Shown: positions 24,197 to 32,682 of the stretch, in pieces
Layout of the letters: each line of letters begins with the position of its first letter
Numbering within the stretch: the first letter of the stretch is position 1
From: Pimelobacter simplex
GTDB taxonomy: Bacteria > Actinomycetota > Actinomycetes > Propionibacteriales > Nocardioidaceae
NCBI RefSeq assembly: GCF_900114845.1
Contig: NZ_FOUK01000008.1
Span: 90,081 to 154,080 of the forward strand
Length of the DNA stretch: 64,000 nucleotides
Direction of reading: 5' to 3'
Translations under genes and position numbers: made by a program
Notes under the pieces: generated by a model
Seen by the model: only the letters and a program-made list of their open reading frames with translations
Databases searched by the model: none
What the model was told of the DNA's origin: nothing

Positions 24197-24574
24197 GTGG
24201 CCCGAAAGACCCGTCCCGACGTCCCCGGCGACTACCTCGCCCGGCTCCGCGCGATCTTCGCGCGCCTGCCCGAGTGCGCCGAGGAGGACGCCTGGGTGGG
24301 CGTGCGCTGGCGGGTGGCCGGGACGACCTCGACCGTGGCCCACGTGTTCGGCGGCGAGGACCAGCTGTTCCGGATCGTGTTCCGCGCCGAGCCCGACGAG
24401 GTGATGGCGTTCCAGCACCTCGGCGCGCCGTACTTCCGGGCCGAGTGGGGCGGCAACGTCGTCGGGATGCTCATCGACGACGACACCGACTGGGTCGAGC
24501 TCGGTGAGCTGCTCACCGACTCCTACTGCCTGCAGGCCCCGCCGCGACTGGCCGACCTCGTCGACCGCCCCTAG
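24197..24574 (+). CDS. MmcQ/YjbR-like protein (DUF419)
   Basis: A 125-residue protein of the MmcQ/YjbR fold (cyaY-like, DNA-binding-like). It shows LARLRAIFARLPECAEEDAW, GVRWRVAGTTSTVAHVFGGEDQLFRIVFRAEPDE as separate strands, and a C-terminal TDSYCLQAPPRLAD. No enzymatic role is established for the family. The GTG at 24197 with GGGAG nine bases upstream is preferred; an ATG-like start further upstream would overlap the divergent regulator promoter. It ends four bases inside the convergent thioesterase gene. Confidence 0.8.
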   Translation: MARKTRPDVPGDYLARLRAIFARLPECAEEDAWVGVRWRVAGTTSTVAHVFGGEDQLFRIVFRAEPDEVMAFQHLGAPYFRAEWGGNVVGMLIDDDTDWVELGELLTDSYCLQAPPRLADLVDRP

Positions 24575-25245
24575 CCCTCGGCCGAGCGCGACCAGCCCTG
24601 CTCGGTCTCGTCGATCGGCGCCCAGCTCGGGATCAGGAACAGCCCGGTGGCCTCGACGGCCGCCTCCTCGCCGGGCACGCCGATGGTCGCCGCGACGGTG
24701 ATCTTGCGGCCGTTCTCGTCGGCGATGCGCGCGTCGAGCCGGACCGGTCCGAGCGGCAGCGGTCGGCAGTAGCGCAGGGTGAGCGTGCCGGTCATCGTGA
24801 GCCGCTTGAAGCCGCTCGCGGTCTCGCCCATGATCTGGTCGAGCAGCAGTGCGGAGACGCCGCCGTGGACCATCCCCGGCGGACCTTCGTACGCCGCGCC
24901 GAGCGTCACCTCGGCGTAGGCGGTCGCGTTGTCGTCGTCGTGCACGTTCAGCACCGGCGGGGCGATCGCATTGCCCCGGCCGACGACCGCGTTGCCCCAG
25001 TTCCAGGAGCGGCCCTCGGAGTTGAACCGCACCCCGGCCGGACCGGGCAGCTGGGCCACGCGCAGGCGGGCGACGAGCGCGTCGACCTCGTCGCGCACGG
25101 CGACCAGCTCGTCGTCGGCGACCGTGCTGCGGATCGTCGCGTCGACGAGGTCGCGCACGGAGTCGGTGAGCGAGGAGAGGACCTTCTCGCGACGGTCGAC
25201 CTCGGCCGACGGGATCTCGTCGTGGACGAACATCTCCATGGTCAT
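24571..25245 (-). CDS. PaaI-like hotdog thioesterase
   Basis: A 224-residue protein. The first ~100 residues are helical and charged; the hotdog domain follows with GPPGMVHGGVSALLLDQIMGE as its catalytic-helix signature and LTLRYCRPLPLGPVRLDARI. Such enzymes hydrolyse acyl-CoA or aryl-CoA thioesters. It diverges from an enoyl-CoA hydratase gene 16 bases away, so both may serve the same acyl-CoA pathway. Three closely spaced in-frame ATG codons (25245, 25239, 25233) make the exact start uncertain. Confidence 0.85.
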   Translation of the reverse strand: MTMEMFVHDEIPSAEVDRREKVLSSLTDSVRDLVDATIRSTVADDELVAVRDEVDALVARLRVAQLPGPAGVRFNSEGRSWNWGNAVVGRGNAIAPPVLNVHDDDNATAYAEVTLGAAYEGPPGMVHGGVSALLLDQIMGETASGFKRLTMTGTLTLRYCRPLPLGPVRLDARIADENGRKITVAATIGVPGEEAAVEATGLFLIPSWAPIDETEQGWSRSAEG

Positions 25246-25248
25246 CCC

Positions 25249-25254
25249 TAGATT
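25249..25254 (+). promoter_or_regulatory. Leaderless -10 box (TAGATT) for the enoyl-CoA hydratase
   Basis: TAGATT lies exactly seven bases before the ATG at 25262, in the 16-base gap between two divergent genes. No ribosome site is present, which supports leaderless translation. Confidence 0.55.
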
Positions 25255-25261
25255 GTCCCGT

Positions 25262-26032
25262 ATGAGCGACAGCACCGGTGCCCCGGCCGTCCAGACCATC
25301 CGCGTCGACCGGACCCTCGTGATCGGGCTCGACCGGCCCGCCAAGCGCAACGCCATCAACGGCGCCGTCACCCAGGGCCTCGACGAGGCCCTCAACCTCC
25401 TCGAGGACGACGACTCGCTCTGGTGCGGCGTCCTGACCGGCGGGCCGTCGGTCTTCTCCGCCGGTGCGGACCTCGCCGAAGGCCCTGGCGAGCCGACCGA
25501 GCGCGGCGGGATCGCCGGGATCATGTCGCGGGCGCGACCCAAGCCGCTCATCGCGGCCGTCGAGGGCTACGCGCTCGGCGGTGGCCTGGAGCTCGTGCTG
25601 GCGTGCGACCTCGTCGTCGCCTCCCGGACGGCGACCTTCGGCTTCCCCGAGGTCAAGCGCGGCCTGATGCCCGACTTCGGCGGCGTCTTCCGCGCGCCCC
25701 GCGTGCTCCCGGCCAACGTCGCCCGCGAGATGCTCCTCACCGGCGAGCCCATCGACGCCGAGCGCGCCGAGCGCCTCGGTTTCGTCAACCGCCTCGTCGA
25801 GCCGGGCGCGACCTTCGACGTCGCCCTGGGCCTGGCCGCCACGATCAGCGGCAACGCGCCCCTCGCCGTACGGGAGGCCCTGGCGCTGGCCCACGACGAG
25901 ATCAACGGCGACGAGACCGCGAGCTGGGCCGCCAGCCACGCCGCGCACGAGCGGCTGCTGGCGACGGCGGACGTCGCCGAGGGGGTCACGGCCTTCTTCG
26001 AGCGGCGCGAGCCGCGGTGGTCGGGGCGCTGA
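25262..26032 (+). CDS. Enoyl-CoA hydratase/isomerase (crotonase) family protein
   Basis: A 256-residue crotonase. The oxyanion-hole segment is FSAGADLAEG, the first catalytic glutamate lies in YALGGGLELVLACDLV and the second in FPEVKRGLMPDFGG, so both glutamates of the hydratase pair are present. It should hydrate trans-2-enoyl-CoA thioesters. The neighbouring divergent thioesterase supports a fatty or aromatic acyl-CoA role. The substrate range cannot be deduced. Confidence 0.9.
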   Translation: MSDSTGAPAVQTIRVDRTLVIGLDRPAKRNAINGAVTQGLDEALNLLEDDDSLWCGVLTGGPSVFSAGADLAEGPGEPTERGGIAGIMSRARPKPLIAAVEGYALGGGLELVLACDLVVASRTATFGFPEVKRGLMPDFGGVFRAPRVLPANVAREMLLTGEPIDAERAERLGFVNRLVEPGATFDVALGLAATISGNAPLAVREALALAHDEINGDETASWAASHAAHERLLATADVAEGVTAFFERREPRWSGR

Positions 26033-26103
26033 TCGTGGCGGCCGGGGGCCGGCGGTCGACGAACGCCGGCCGGCAGCCGGTGGAGACCCGGTAGAACTGA
26101 GCC

Positions 26104-26664
26104 ATGGACTTCCTCGTCTACCACCGTGACCGTCCCGGCTCGGGCGACCTGCGCCGCGCGCTGGTCGAGGAGCACTGGTCCTACATGGACGGGTTCGCCG
26201 AGACGATGATCGCTCGGGGTCCCACCTTCGACGAGTCCGGCGAGGTGCTCACCGGCAGCGTCCACGTCCTCGGCCTGCCCGACCCGGCGGCCGCGTGGCG
26301 CTTCGCCTTCGAGGAGCCGTCGTACCAGGCGGGTGCCTATCGCGACGTGCTCGTGCGCCGCTTCCGCAACGACCTCGGGCGCACGATGTGGGACTTCGCC
26401 GGAGGGCGTGACGGGGACGATCGCTACCTCGCGATCGGGTGGGGACCCGCGCCCGGGCCGGAGCCCGTCGTACCGGACTCCGGTGACCTGATCGGGTGCG
26501 GCGCCCTGCTCTCCGACGACGGCGAGGCCTGGCTCGGGACCGCCGTGCTGGTGCGGGCTGCGGGGGTCGACGCGGCGCGGGAGGTGCTCGCCGGGCATCG
26601 GTACGATGCGGTCGAGGTGCACCGTTGGCACTTCGGTGGCCGCCGGACGGAGGACCAGGGATGA
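26104..26664 (+). CDS. Tandem YciI-like domain protein
   Basis: A 186-residue protein. Residues 1-95 form a ferredoxin-like YciI domain (HWSYMDGFAETMIARGPTF, PSYQAGAYRDVLVRRF). Residues about 105-180 look like a second, more divergent copy (DLIGCGALLSDDGEAWLGTA, REVLAGHRYDAVEVHRWHFG). YciI proteins are thought to have roles like small dehydrochlorinase or muconolactone-isomerase-fold enzymes, but no activity is firm. Its stop overlaps the start of the GNAT gene (ATGA). Confidence 0.75.
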   Translation: MDFLVYHRDRPGSGDLRRALVEEHWSYMDGFAETMIARGPTFDESGEVLTGSVHVLGLPDPAAAWRFAFEEPSYQAGAYRDVLVRRFRNDLGRTMWDFAGGRDGDDRYLAIGWGPAPGPEPVVPDSGDLIGCGALLSDDGEAWLGTAVLVRAAGVDAAREVLAGHRYDAVEVHRWHFGGRRTEDQG

Positions 26665-26990
26665 GCACGGTGAACCACGACGAGCTGTCGGTGACGAACG
26701 AGCGGGACGCGAGCCGCTACGAGATCCGGGACGGCGACAAGGTGCTCGGCTTCGCGGCGTACCAGGAGGCCAAGGACCTGATCGTCTTCACCCACACCGA
26801 GGTCGACAGCGAGCTCGAGGGTGCCGGCGTCGGCTCGCACCTGATCCGCGCGGCGCTGGACGACGTACGGGGGAGCGGGCGGCTGGTGCTGCCGGTGTGC
26901 CCGTTCGTGCACGCGTTCATCGTGCGCCACCCGGAGTACGCCGACCTGGACTACCGCAACCACCGGGCGCCGTCGACCGCGCGGGACTGA
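26661..26990 (+). CDS. GNAT-type N-acetyltransferase (YjdJ-like small family)
   Basis: A 109-residue protein of the short GNAT group (N-acetyltransferase CG type). Visible features are YEIRDGDKVLGFAAYQE, FTHTEVDSELEGAGVGSHLI (acetyl-CoA-binding loop) and the conserved VLPVCPFVHAFIVRHPEYADL. Members of this group are small, often uncharacterised acetyltransferases. It is translationally coupled to the YciI-like gene and converges on the MFS gene across a 26-base gap. Confidence 0.87.
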   Translation: MSTVNHDELSVTNERDASRYEIRDGDKVLGFAAYQEAKDLIVFTHTEVDSELEGAGVGSHLIRAALDDVRGSGRLVLPVCPFVHAFIVRHPEYADLDYRNHRAPSTARD

Positions 26991-27016
26991 GCCCGTCCCG
27001 CGCCGCCGGCCGCTCC

Positions 27017-28549
27017 TCAGGACTGCTCGGGGCCGCGGGTGAGCACGTGGACGAGCAGGACGCCCATCACCGCGGCGCCGACCCACATGGCGTGCTGCCA
27101 GCCCTCGACGAAGGAGTCCTGGGCAGCCCGGACGAGCAGGTCGGACCGGGATCCGGCTCCGTCGGCCGCGGCGATCGCGTTCGCGACCCCTTCGCGGGCG
27201 GTGTCCGCGAGGTCGTCGGGCAGGCCGCTGAGCCGGCCGTCGATCGCGTTCCGGTACCCGGCCGACAACAGGGCGCCGAGCACGGCGACGCCGAGGGCGG
27301 TGCCGAGCTCGCGAGTGACGTCGTTGAGCGCGGACGCGACGCCCTGGCGCTCGCGGGGCAGCGAGCCCGTGATGGCCTCGGTCGACGGCGTCATCGACAG
27401 GCCCATGCCCAGTCCCATGGCGAGCATCCCGGGCAGGACGGAGAGGTAGCCGTCCTCCCGCGAGACCAGGGTGGCCATCAGGATGAGGCCGACTCCGCCG
27501 AGGAGGACGCCGGCGGCCATCGTCGACCGGGCGCCGATGCGGGTGGACGCCCGGGGTGCGAGTCCGGAGGCGAGCATCATCAGCAGAGCCATCGGCATCA
27601 TCGCCAGCGTGGCCCGCAGCGCCGACCAGCCGAGGACGGCCTGCAGGAACGGGAAGAGCACCACGAAGATGCCGGCCTGCACGCCGAAGACCACGAGCAG
27701 GGTGATCGATCCGCTGGACAGTCCACGTCTGCCGAACAGGCGGACGTCGAGCAGCGGCGCCGGCTGACGTCGCTCCCAGCCGACGAAGGCGAGCGCGGCA
27801 AGGATGCCCCCGACCAGTCCGAGGACGGTCGTGGGTTCGGACCAGCCGTGCACGGGGCCTTCGTGGAGGGCGTAGATCAGGCCGACCACGGCCAGCACCG
27901 AGAGGATCGAGCCGACGACGTCGAAACGGTGCTCGGTGTGCTCGCGCGAGTCGGGGACGGCGCGCACGATGACGACGACGGCAACGAGGACCAGCGCCAC
28001 GGGGAGGACGAAGAGCCAGCGCCAGCTCGCGACGTCGACCAGGAGCGCGGACAGGTACATCCCTAGGATGCCGCCGCCACCGGCGACGGCCGTCCACGCG
28101 CCGATGCCCTTCGACCGCTCCTCCGGCGGGAAGGTCGAGGTGATCACGGCGAGGGTGACGGGCATGATCATCGCCGCGCCGATCCCGGCGGCGAGCCGGG
28201 CGACGAGCATCACCTCCGACGAGCCGGCGACGCCGGCCGCGACATTGGCGGCCCCGAAGAGGGCGAGGCCGACGAGGAGGACGGGCTTGCGCCCGAGCCG
28301 GTCGCCGAGCGCTCCGAACGGCAGGAGGAACGCGGCCAGACTGATCGTGTAGAGGTTGATGAACCAGAGCACGGTGCTCTGCGAGGCGTCGAACTCGACG
28401 GCGAGCTCGGGCTGCGCGACGTTGAGTCCGGTGACCGACGCGATGACGGCCATGAGCGCGATGCAGACCGCGATCAGGATGGCGCGGCGCCGCCGCGGGT
28501 CGTCGATGACCGACTCCTCCTCGGCCGCGGCTCCGGGTTGCGTGGTCAC
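27017..28549 (-). CDS. MFS multidrug exporter, DHA2/EmrB-QacA type
   Basis: A 510-residue transporter with about 14 membrane helices. The MFS motif A is GALGDRLGRKPVLLVGLALF, motif B-like LVARLAAGIGAAMIMP and motif C-like GGGGILGMYLSALL are visible. It is expected to expel drugs or dyes by proton antiport. Its GTG start overlaps the stop of the upstream methyltransferase (GTGA), so the pair is one operon, and the divergent XRE-cupin gene probably regulates it. Confidence 0.92.
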   Translation of the reverse strand: MTTQPGAAAEEESVIDDPRRRRAILIAVCIALMAVIASVTGLNVAQPELAVEFDASQSTVLWFINLYTISLAAFLLPFGALGDRLGRKPVLLVGLALFGAANVAAGVAGSSEVMLVARLAAGIGAAMIMPVTLAVITSTFPPEERSKGIGAWTAVAGGGGILGMYLSALLVDVASWRWLFVLPVALVLVAVVVIVRAVPDSREHTEHRFDVVGSILSVLAVVGLIYALHEGPVHGWSEPTTVLGLVGGILAALAFVGWERRQPAPLLDVRLFGRRGLSSGSITLLVVFGVQAGIFVVLFPFLQAVLGWSALRATLAMMPMALLMMLASGLAPRASTRIGARSTMAAGVLLGGVGLILMATLVSREDGYLSVLPGMLAMGLGMGLSMTPSTEAITGSLPRERQGVASALNDVTRELGTALGVAVLGALLSAGYRNAIDGRLSGLPDDLADTAREGVANAIAAADGAGSRSDLLVRAAQDSFVEGWQHAMWVGAAVMGVLLVHVLTRGPEQS

Positions 28550-29172
28550 AGCTCTTCCTTCCGGGCCGCCCGGACGATGACGTCGTGGAGGCTCGCCGTG
28601 CGGCCTCGTGGTCCGCGGGTCGTCCGGTCGAGCTCCACGGCGGTCTCGACCTTCCACACGTCGGGGTCGAGCAGCGCGGTGATCGCTGCCGCGGTGGCTG
28701 ATGCCTCCGCGGGCGGCTGGTCGTCCTCGTGGTGGTGGTCGTGCGCGTGCCCGACGACCAGGAGCGTCCCGCCCGGGGCGACCCAGCTCGAGATGCGGCG
28801 GTAGAACTCGAGCTGCGGCATCGCGGGGTGCGCGTAGTGGGTGGTGACGAGGTCGTAGCGGAGGTCTGGCTCCCAGGCCGCCAGGTCGGCCCGCACCCAG
28901 TGCACCTTCCCGGCCAGCCCGGCGGCCTCGGCGCGCAGCTCGCCGAGCGCCAGCGCCTCGGCGGCGATGTCGGCCGCGGTGACCGTCCAGCCCGCCGAGG
29001 CGAGCCAGATGGCCTCGGCGCCCGCGCCGCAGCCCGCATCGAGCGCCGAGCCCGGTCGCAGCGCGGCGACCTCGCGTCGGAGATGGGGGTTCGGGTCGCT
29101 CGAGCCCATCGCCCCCGCGCGTTCTCCGGACCAGATGTCGTCCCAGTACTGCTGGTCGAAGGCGTGACCCAT
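28546..29172 (-). CDS. Class I SAM-dependent methyltransferase with histidine-rich loop
   Basis: A 208-residue methyltransferase of the TehB/methyltransf_25 type. The SAM-binding loop is LDAGCGAGAE (44-53), followed by TAADIAAEALALG and YDLVTTHYAHPA. A notable His/Asp run, GHAHDHHHEDDQ, lies after the GGTLLVVG strand and may bind a metal or extend the active site. It is the first gene of an operon with the MFS exporter and has an AGAGGAGGA ribosome site. A resistance or detoxification pair is plausible. Confidence 0.87.
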   Translation of the reverse strand: MGHAFDQQYWDDIWSGERAGAMGSSDPNPHLRREVAALRPGSALDAGCGAGAEAIWLASAGWTVTAADIAAEALALGELRAEAAGLAGKVHWVRADLAAWEPDLRYDLVTTHYAHPAMPQLEFYRRISSWVAPGGTLLVVGHAHDHHHEDDQPPAEASATAAAITALLDPDVWKVETAVELDRTTRGPRGRTASLHDVIVRAARKEEL

Positions 29173-29245
29173 CAGTTCCTCCTCTAGCGGTGAGTGCGGC
29201 CACGGCCGGCCGCACTCCGAGAGTGGCGTCAGGGATGGCCTATTC

Positions 29246-29270
29246 GCAAAGATCTTTGCCGAATGGCAAA
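29246..29270. promoter_or_regulatory. Triple half-site operator between the methyltransferase operon and the XRE-cupin regulator
   Basis: The perfect palindrome GCAAAGATCTTTGC (29246-29259) shares its right half with a second perfect palindrome TTTGCC-GAAT-GGCAAA (29255-29270). The result is three evenly spaced GCAAA/TTTGC half-sites in 25 bases, ending ten bases before the regulator ATG. Such an arrangement could bind two regulator dimers in competing or cooperative registers. Confidence 0.7.
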
Positions 29271-29279
29271 CTGGTGGGC

Positions 29280-29888
29280 ATGGACGACACCTCCCGGACG
29301 CTGGACGCCGTCGGTCCCCGCCTCAAGGAGCTGCGCCAGCGACGTGACCTGACGCTGAACGAGCTCGCCGACGAGACGGGAGTCTCGATCAGCACCCTGT
29401 CGCGTCTCGAGTCCGGACTCCGGCGTCCGACGCTCGAGCAGCTCCTGCCGCTCGCACGCGCCTACGGGGTGACCCTGGACGAGCTCGTCGATGCGCCGGA
29501 GACGGGTGATCCGCGCGTCAACCTGAAGCCGCTCCCGACCAAGGACGGCAGCACGATCCTGCCGCTGAGCCGGCGTCCGGGCGGGATCCAGGCCTACAAG
29601 TTCGTCCTGCCCGCGGGCCGCGACGACGACGAGCCCGACCTGCGCACGCACGAGGGCTACGACTGGGCCTTCGTCCTCAGCGGGCGGCTGCGCCTCGTGC
29701 TGGGGGAGCACGACCTCGTCCTCGGTCCGGGTGAGGCTGCCGAGTTCGACACGCGCACCCCGCACTGGTTCGGCGCCACGAGTGCGGGACCCGTGGAATT
29801 CCTCAGCCTGGTGGGGAAGCAAGGAGAACGTGCCCACCTCAGGGCCGCCCCTCGACGCCGGCTGCGCGGACCGGACGACGACGCCTGA
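29280..29888 (+). CDS. XRE-family regulator with C-terminal cupin domain
   Basis: A 202-residue regulator. Residues about 12-66 are a Cro/CI-type HTH (RLKELRQRRDLTLNELADET, GVSISTLSRLESGLRRPTLEQ). Residues about 95-180 are a cupin sensor (HEGYDWAFVLSGRLRLVLGE, GPGEAAEFDTRTPHWFG). Proteins with this layout often repress a neighbouring catabolic or resistance gene and bind small metabolites. It stands divergent to the methyltransferase-MFS operon across the triple half-site operator and probably represses both directions. An upstream extension of the frame exists but overlaps that operator. Confidence 0.9.
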   Translation: MDDTSRTLDAVGPRLKELRQRRDLTLNELADETGVSISTLSRLESGLRRPTLEQLLPLARAYGVTLDELVDAPETGDPRVNLKPLPTKDGSTILPLSRRPGGIQAYKFVLPAGRDDDEPDLRTHEGYDWAFVLSGRLRLVLGEHDLVLGPGEAAEFDTRTPHWFGATSAGPVEFLSLVGKQGERAHLRAAPRRRLRGPDDDA

Positions 29889-29944
29889 GCGCTCGCCCCG
29901 GTCGGCGTCCCGCACTTCTTCCGTGACAGGAGAGACTGGTTCTC

Positions 29945-31939
29945 GTGAACCGGCTGAAGCACGCGACCAGTCCGTACCTCCTCCAGCACGCCGACAACCC
30001 CGTCGCCTGGTGGGAGTGGGGCCCGGACGCCTTCGCCGAGGCCCGCCGCCGCAACGTCCCGATCCTCCTGTCGGTCGGGTACGCCGCCTGCCACTGGTGC
30101 CACGTGATGGCCCACGAGTCCTTCGAGGACGACGCCACGGCGGCGTACCTCAACGAGCACTACGTGAGCATCAAGGTCGACCGTGAGGAGCGGCCGGACG
30201 TCGATGCGGTGTACATGCAGGCGACGACGGCGATGACCGGTCAGGGTGGGTGGCCGATGACGGTGGTGATGGACCACGAGGGGGCGCCGTTCTTCGCGGC
30301 GACGTATCTGCCGGACCAGCCGCGGCACGGGTCGCCGTCGTTCACGCAGGTGCTGCGGGCGTTGAGCGATGCCTGGGTCACCAAGGGGGACGACGTGCGG
30401 GCGACGGCGGGCAAGGTGGCGGCGCACCTGCGCAACGAGGCCGCGCTGCCGGCGTACGCGCTGACGGGGGAGCGGATCGACGGGGCGGTCGCCACCCTCG
30501 CCCAGGAGTACGACGCGCAGGCCGGCGGGTTCGGGAACGCGCCCAAGTTCCCGCCGACGATGGTCCTCGAGTTCCTCCGTCGCTACGCCGGACAAGCGCG
30601 CCAGGCGCACCAGGAAGCCCGGCACATGCTGGCGCGGACGGTCGCGGCGATGGCCGGGAGCGGCATGTACGACCAGGTGGGCGGCGGGTTCGCGCGCTAC
30701 GCGGTCGACCGCGCCTGGGTGGTGCCGCACTTCGAGAAGATGCTCTACGACAACGCCCAGCTGCTGGGTCTCTACGCGCGGCTCGGCACCGAGCAGGGTG
30801 ACCGGATCGCGGCCGAGACGGCGGACTTCCTGCTCCGCGAGCTGCGCACCGACGAGGGCGGGTTCGCGTCGGCGCTCGACGCCGACAGCCCGGCCGAGCC
30901 GGGCGGGCACGCCGAGGAGGGCCTGTTCTACGCGTGGACGCCGGCCCAGCTGGTCGACGTCCTCGGCCCGGACGACGGCGCGTGGGCGGCCGAGCTCTTC
31001 CAGGTGACCGACGAGGGCACCTTCGAGCACGGCATGTCGACCCTCCAGCTGCGCCACTTCCCCGACGATCCCGCCGAGATCGCACGGCTCGCGAAGGTCC
31101 GCACGCTCCTGCGTGAGGCCCGCGAGCAGCGCCCCCGTCCGGCCCGCGACGACAAGGTCGTGGCGGCCTGGAACGGCCTGGCGATCAGCGGGCTGCTCGA
31201 CGCCGCGCGCCGGCTCGGTCGCCCCGACCTCCAGGAGGCAGCGGAGGCAGTCGGTGAGCTGCTCGTCCGACTCCACCTGCGCGACGGCGGCCGGCTGCTC
31301 CGGGTCTCGCGCGACGGCGTCGCGGGGGCGCACGCGGGCGTCCTGGAGGACTACGGCTGCGTGGCGTCGGGCTTCCTGGCGCTCGCCCAGGCCACAGCCG
31401 ACGCGCGCTGGCTGCACCACGCGACGGCTTTGATCGACAGCGCGCTGGAGGGCTTCGCCGCGCCCGACGGGGGCTTCTACGACACCCGCGACGACGCGGA
31501 GGCGCTGGTGACCCGGCCCCGCGACCCCGGCGACAACGCCTCGCCGAGCGGGTTCAGCGCGCTCGTGCACGCGCTGGTCGAGGCGCACGCACTGACCGGC
31601 GAGGGCCGCTACCGCGACGCCGCCGAGCGGGCGATCGCCACCGTGGCGGTGCTCGCCGACAAGGCGCCGCGGTTCGCCGGGTGGTCGCTCGCCGCGGCGA
31701 CGACGATGCTCGACGGGCCGCTCGAGGTCGCTGTCGTCGGACCGGCCGGGCCGGCCCGGGACGCCCTCGAGCGGCGGGCGCTGGCGCTGCCCGGCGCCGT
31801 CGTGGTCGCAGCCGACGGCCCGAGCGACGCCATCCCCCTCCTCGCCGGCCGGACGGCGGTCGACGGCCTCGCCGCGGCGTACGTGTGCCGTGGCTTCGTG
31901 TGCGAGCGCCCGGTCACCGATCCCGCGGCGATCGGGTGA
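29945..31939 (+). CDS. DUF255 thioredoxin-domain protein (YyaL / SPATA20-like)
   Basis: A 664-residue protein. Residues 1-160 are the thioredoxin-like DUF255 domain with the motif CHWC at 49-52 in YAACHWCHVMAHESF; the rest is an (alpha/alpha)6-barrel like N-acylglucosamine 2-epimerases, with PHFEKMLYDNAQLL and VVAAWNGLAISGLLDAARR. The family is widespread but its biochemical role is not settled. It starts at a GTG with AGGAGA upstream and overlaps the matrixin-like gene by four bases. Confidence 0.92.
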   Translation: MNRLKHATSPYLLQHADNPVAWWEWGPDAFAEARRRNVPILLSVGYAACHWCHVMAHESFEDDATAAYLNEHYVSIKVDREERPDVDAVYMQATTAMTGQGGWPMTVVMDHEGAPFFAATYLPDQPRHGSPSFTQVLRALSDAWVTKGDDVRATAGKVAAHLRNEAALPAYALTGERIDGAVATLAQEYDAQAGGFGNAPKFPPTMVLEFLRRYAGQARQAHQEARHMLARTVAAMAGSGMYDQVGGGFARYAVDRAWVVPHFEKMLYDNAQLLGLYARLGTEQGDRIAAETADFLLRELRTDEGGFASALDADSPAEPGGHAEEGLFYAWTPAQLVDVLGPDDGAWAAELFQVTDEGTFEHGMSTLQLRHFPDDPAEIARLAKVRTLLREAREQRPRPARDDKVVAAWNGLAISGLLDAARRLGRPDLQEAAEAVGELLVRLHLRDGGRLLRVSRDGVAGAHAGVLEDYGCVASGFLALAQATADARWLHHATALIDSALEGFAAPDGGFYDTRDDAEALVTRPRDPGDNASPSGFSALVHALVEAHALTGEGRYRDAAERAIATVAVLADKAPRFAGWSLAAATTMLDGPLEVAVVGPAGPARDALERRALALPGAVVVAADGPSDAIPLLAGRTAVDGLAAAYVCRGFVCERPVTDPAAIG

Positions 31940-32682
31940 GCGAGCGGTGGCGCTCCGGCGCCGTCCTCCTGCTGAGCGCGGCGCTCTTCTTCGTCGTCCT
32001 GCTCATCGGCCCGGGCAGCGAGCTCGACTCGCTGCGCCGCCTGGTCGGGCTCGGCGGCGACCGGCTCGGTGATCCCGCGGAGGTCGGGAAGGGCGGCACC
32101 TACGCCTTCCTCCAGCACCAGCGCGGGAGCAAGGACGAGCCCGTCACCTGGGACCCGTGCCGCGAGGTCCACTACGAGATCAACCCCGACCAGGCGCCCG
32201 GCAGCGACGACGACGCGGTCGACTTCGTCCGCGAGGGCGTCGACGAGGTCGCCGGCATCACCGGTCTCCGGTTCGTGTACGACGGCACCACCGACCGCCG
32301 TCCCGACACCGGCGGCGCCCGGTTCGGGCGCCCCGAGCCCGTGCTGATCGCGTGGGCGACCGACGACGAGGTCGACGACCTGGCCGGTGACGTCGCGGGC
32401 GTCGGCGGGGCCACGGCCCAGTCCGGCCCGGGGACCGAGTGGCGCTGGTACGTCACCGGCGGGGTCACCCTCGACGCCGACTCGTTCGACGACCTGGAGG
32501 ACCGCCGCAACGGCGAGGGCTTCCAGCGCGCGATCCTCCTCCACGAGCTCGGCCACCTCGTCGGCCTCGACCACGTCGACTCCGACCACGAGCTGATGCA
32601 CCCCGACGGCAGCGGGCTGCTCGACTTCGCGAGCGGCGACCTCAACGGGCTGGTCCGATTGGGCCAGGGCGAGTGCCGATGA
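31936..32682 (+). CDS. Matrixin-like zinc metalloprotease, secreted or membrane-anchored
   Basis: A 248-residue protein. Residues about 7-27 form a single hydrophobic segment (signal peptide or anchor). The extended zinc-binding motif HELGHLVGLDH at about 203-213 and the methionine of LMHPDG at about 221 match the matrixin/metzincin pattern. The domain therefore faces outside the cell and probably cleaves peptides. It starts at a GTG overlapping the DUF255 stop and overlaps the DUF1353 gene by four bases. Confidence 0.85.
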   Translation: MSERWRSGAVLLLSAALFFVVLLIGPGSELDSLRRLVGLGGDRLGDPAEVGKGGTYAFLQHQRGSKDEPVTWDPCREVHYEINPDQAPGSDDDAVDFVREGVDEVAGITGLRFVYDGTTDRRPDTGGARFGRPEPVLIAWATDDEVDDLAGDVAGVGGATAQSGPGTEWRWYVTGGVTLDADSFDDLEDRRNGEGFQRAILLHELGHLVGLDHVDSDHELMHPDGSGLLDFASGDLNGLVRLGQGECR

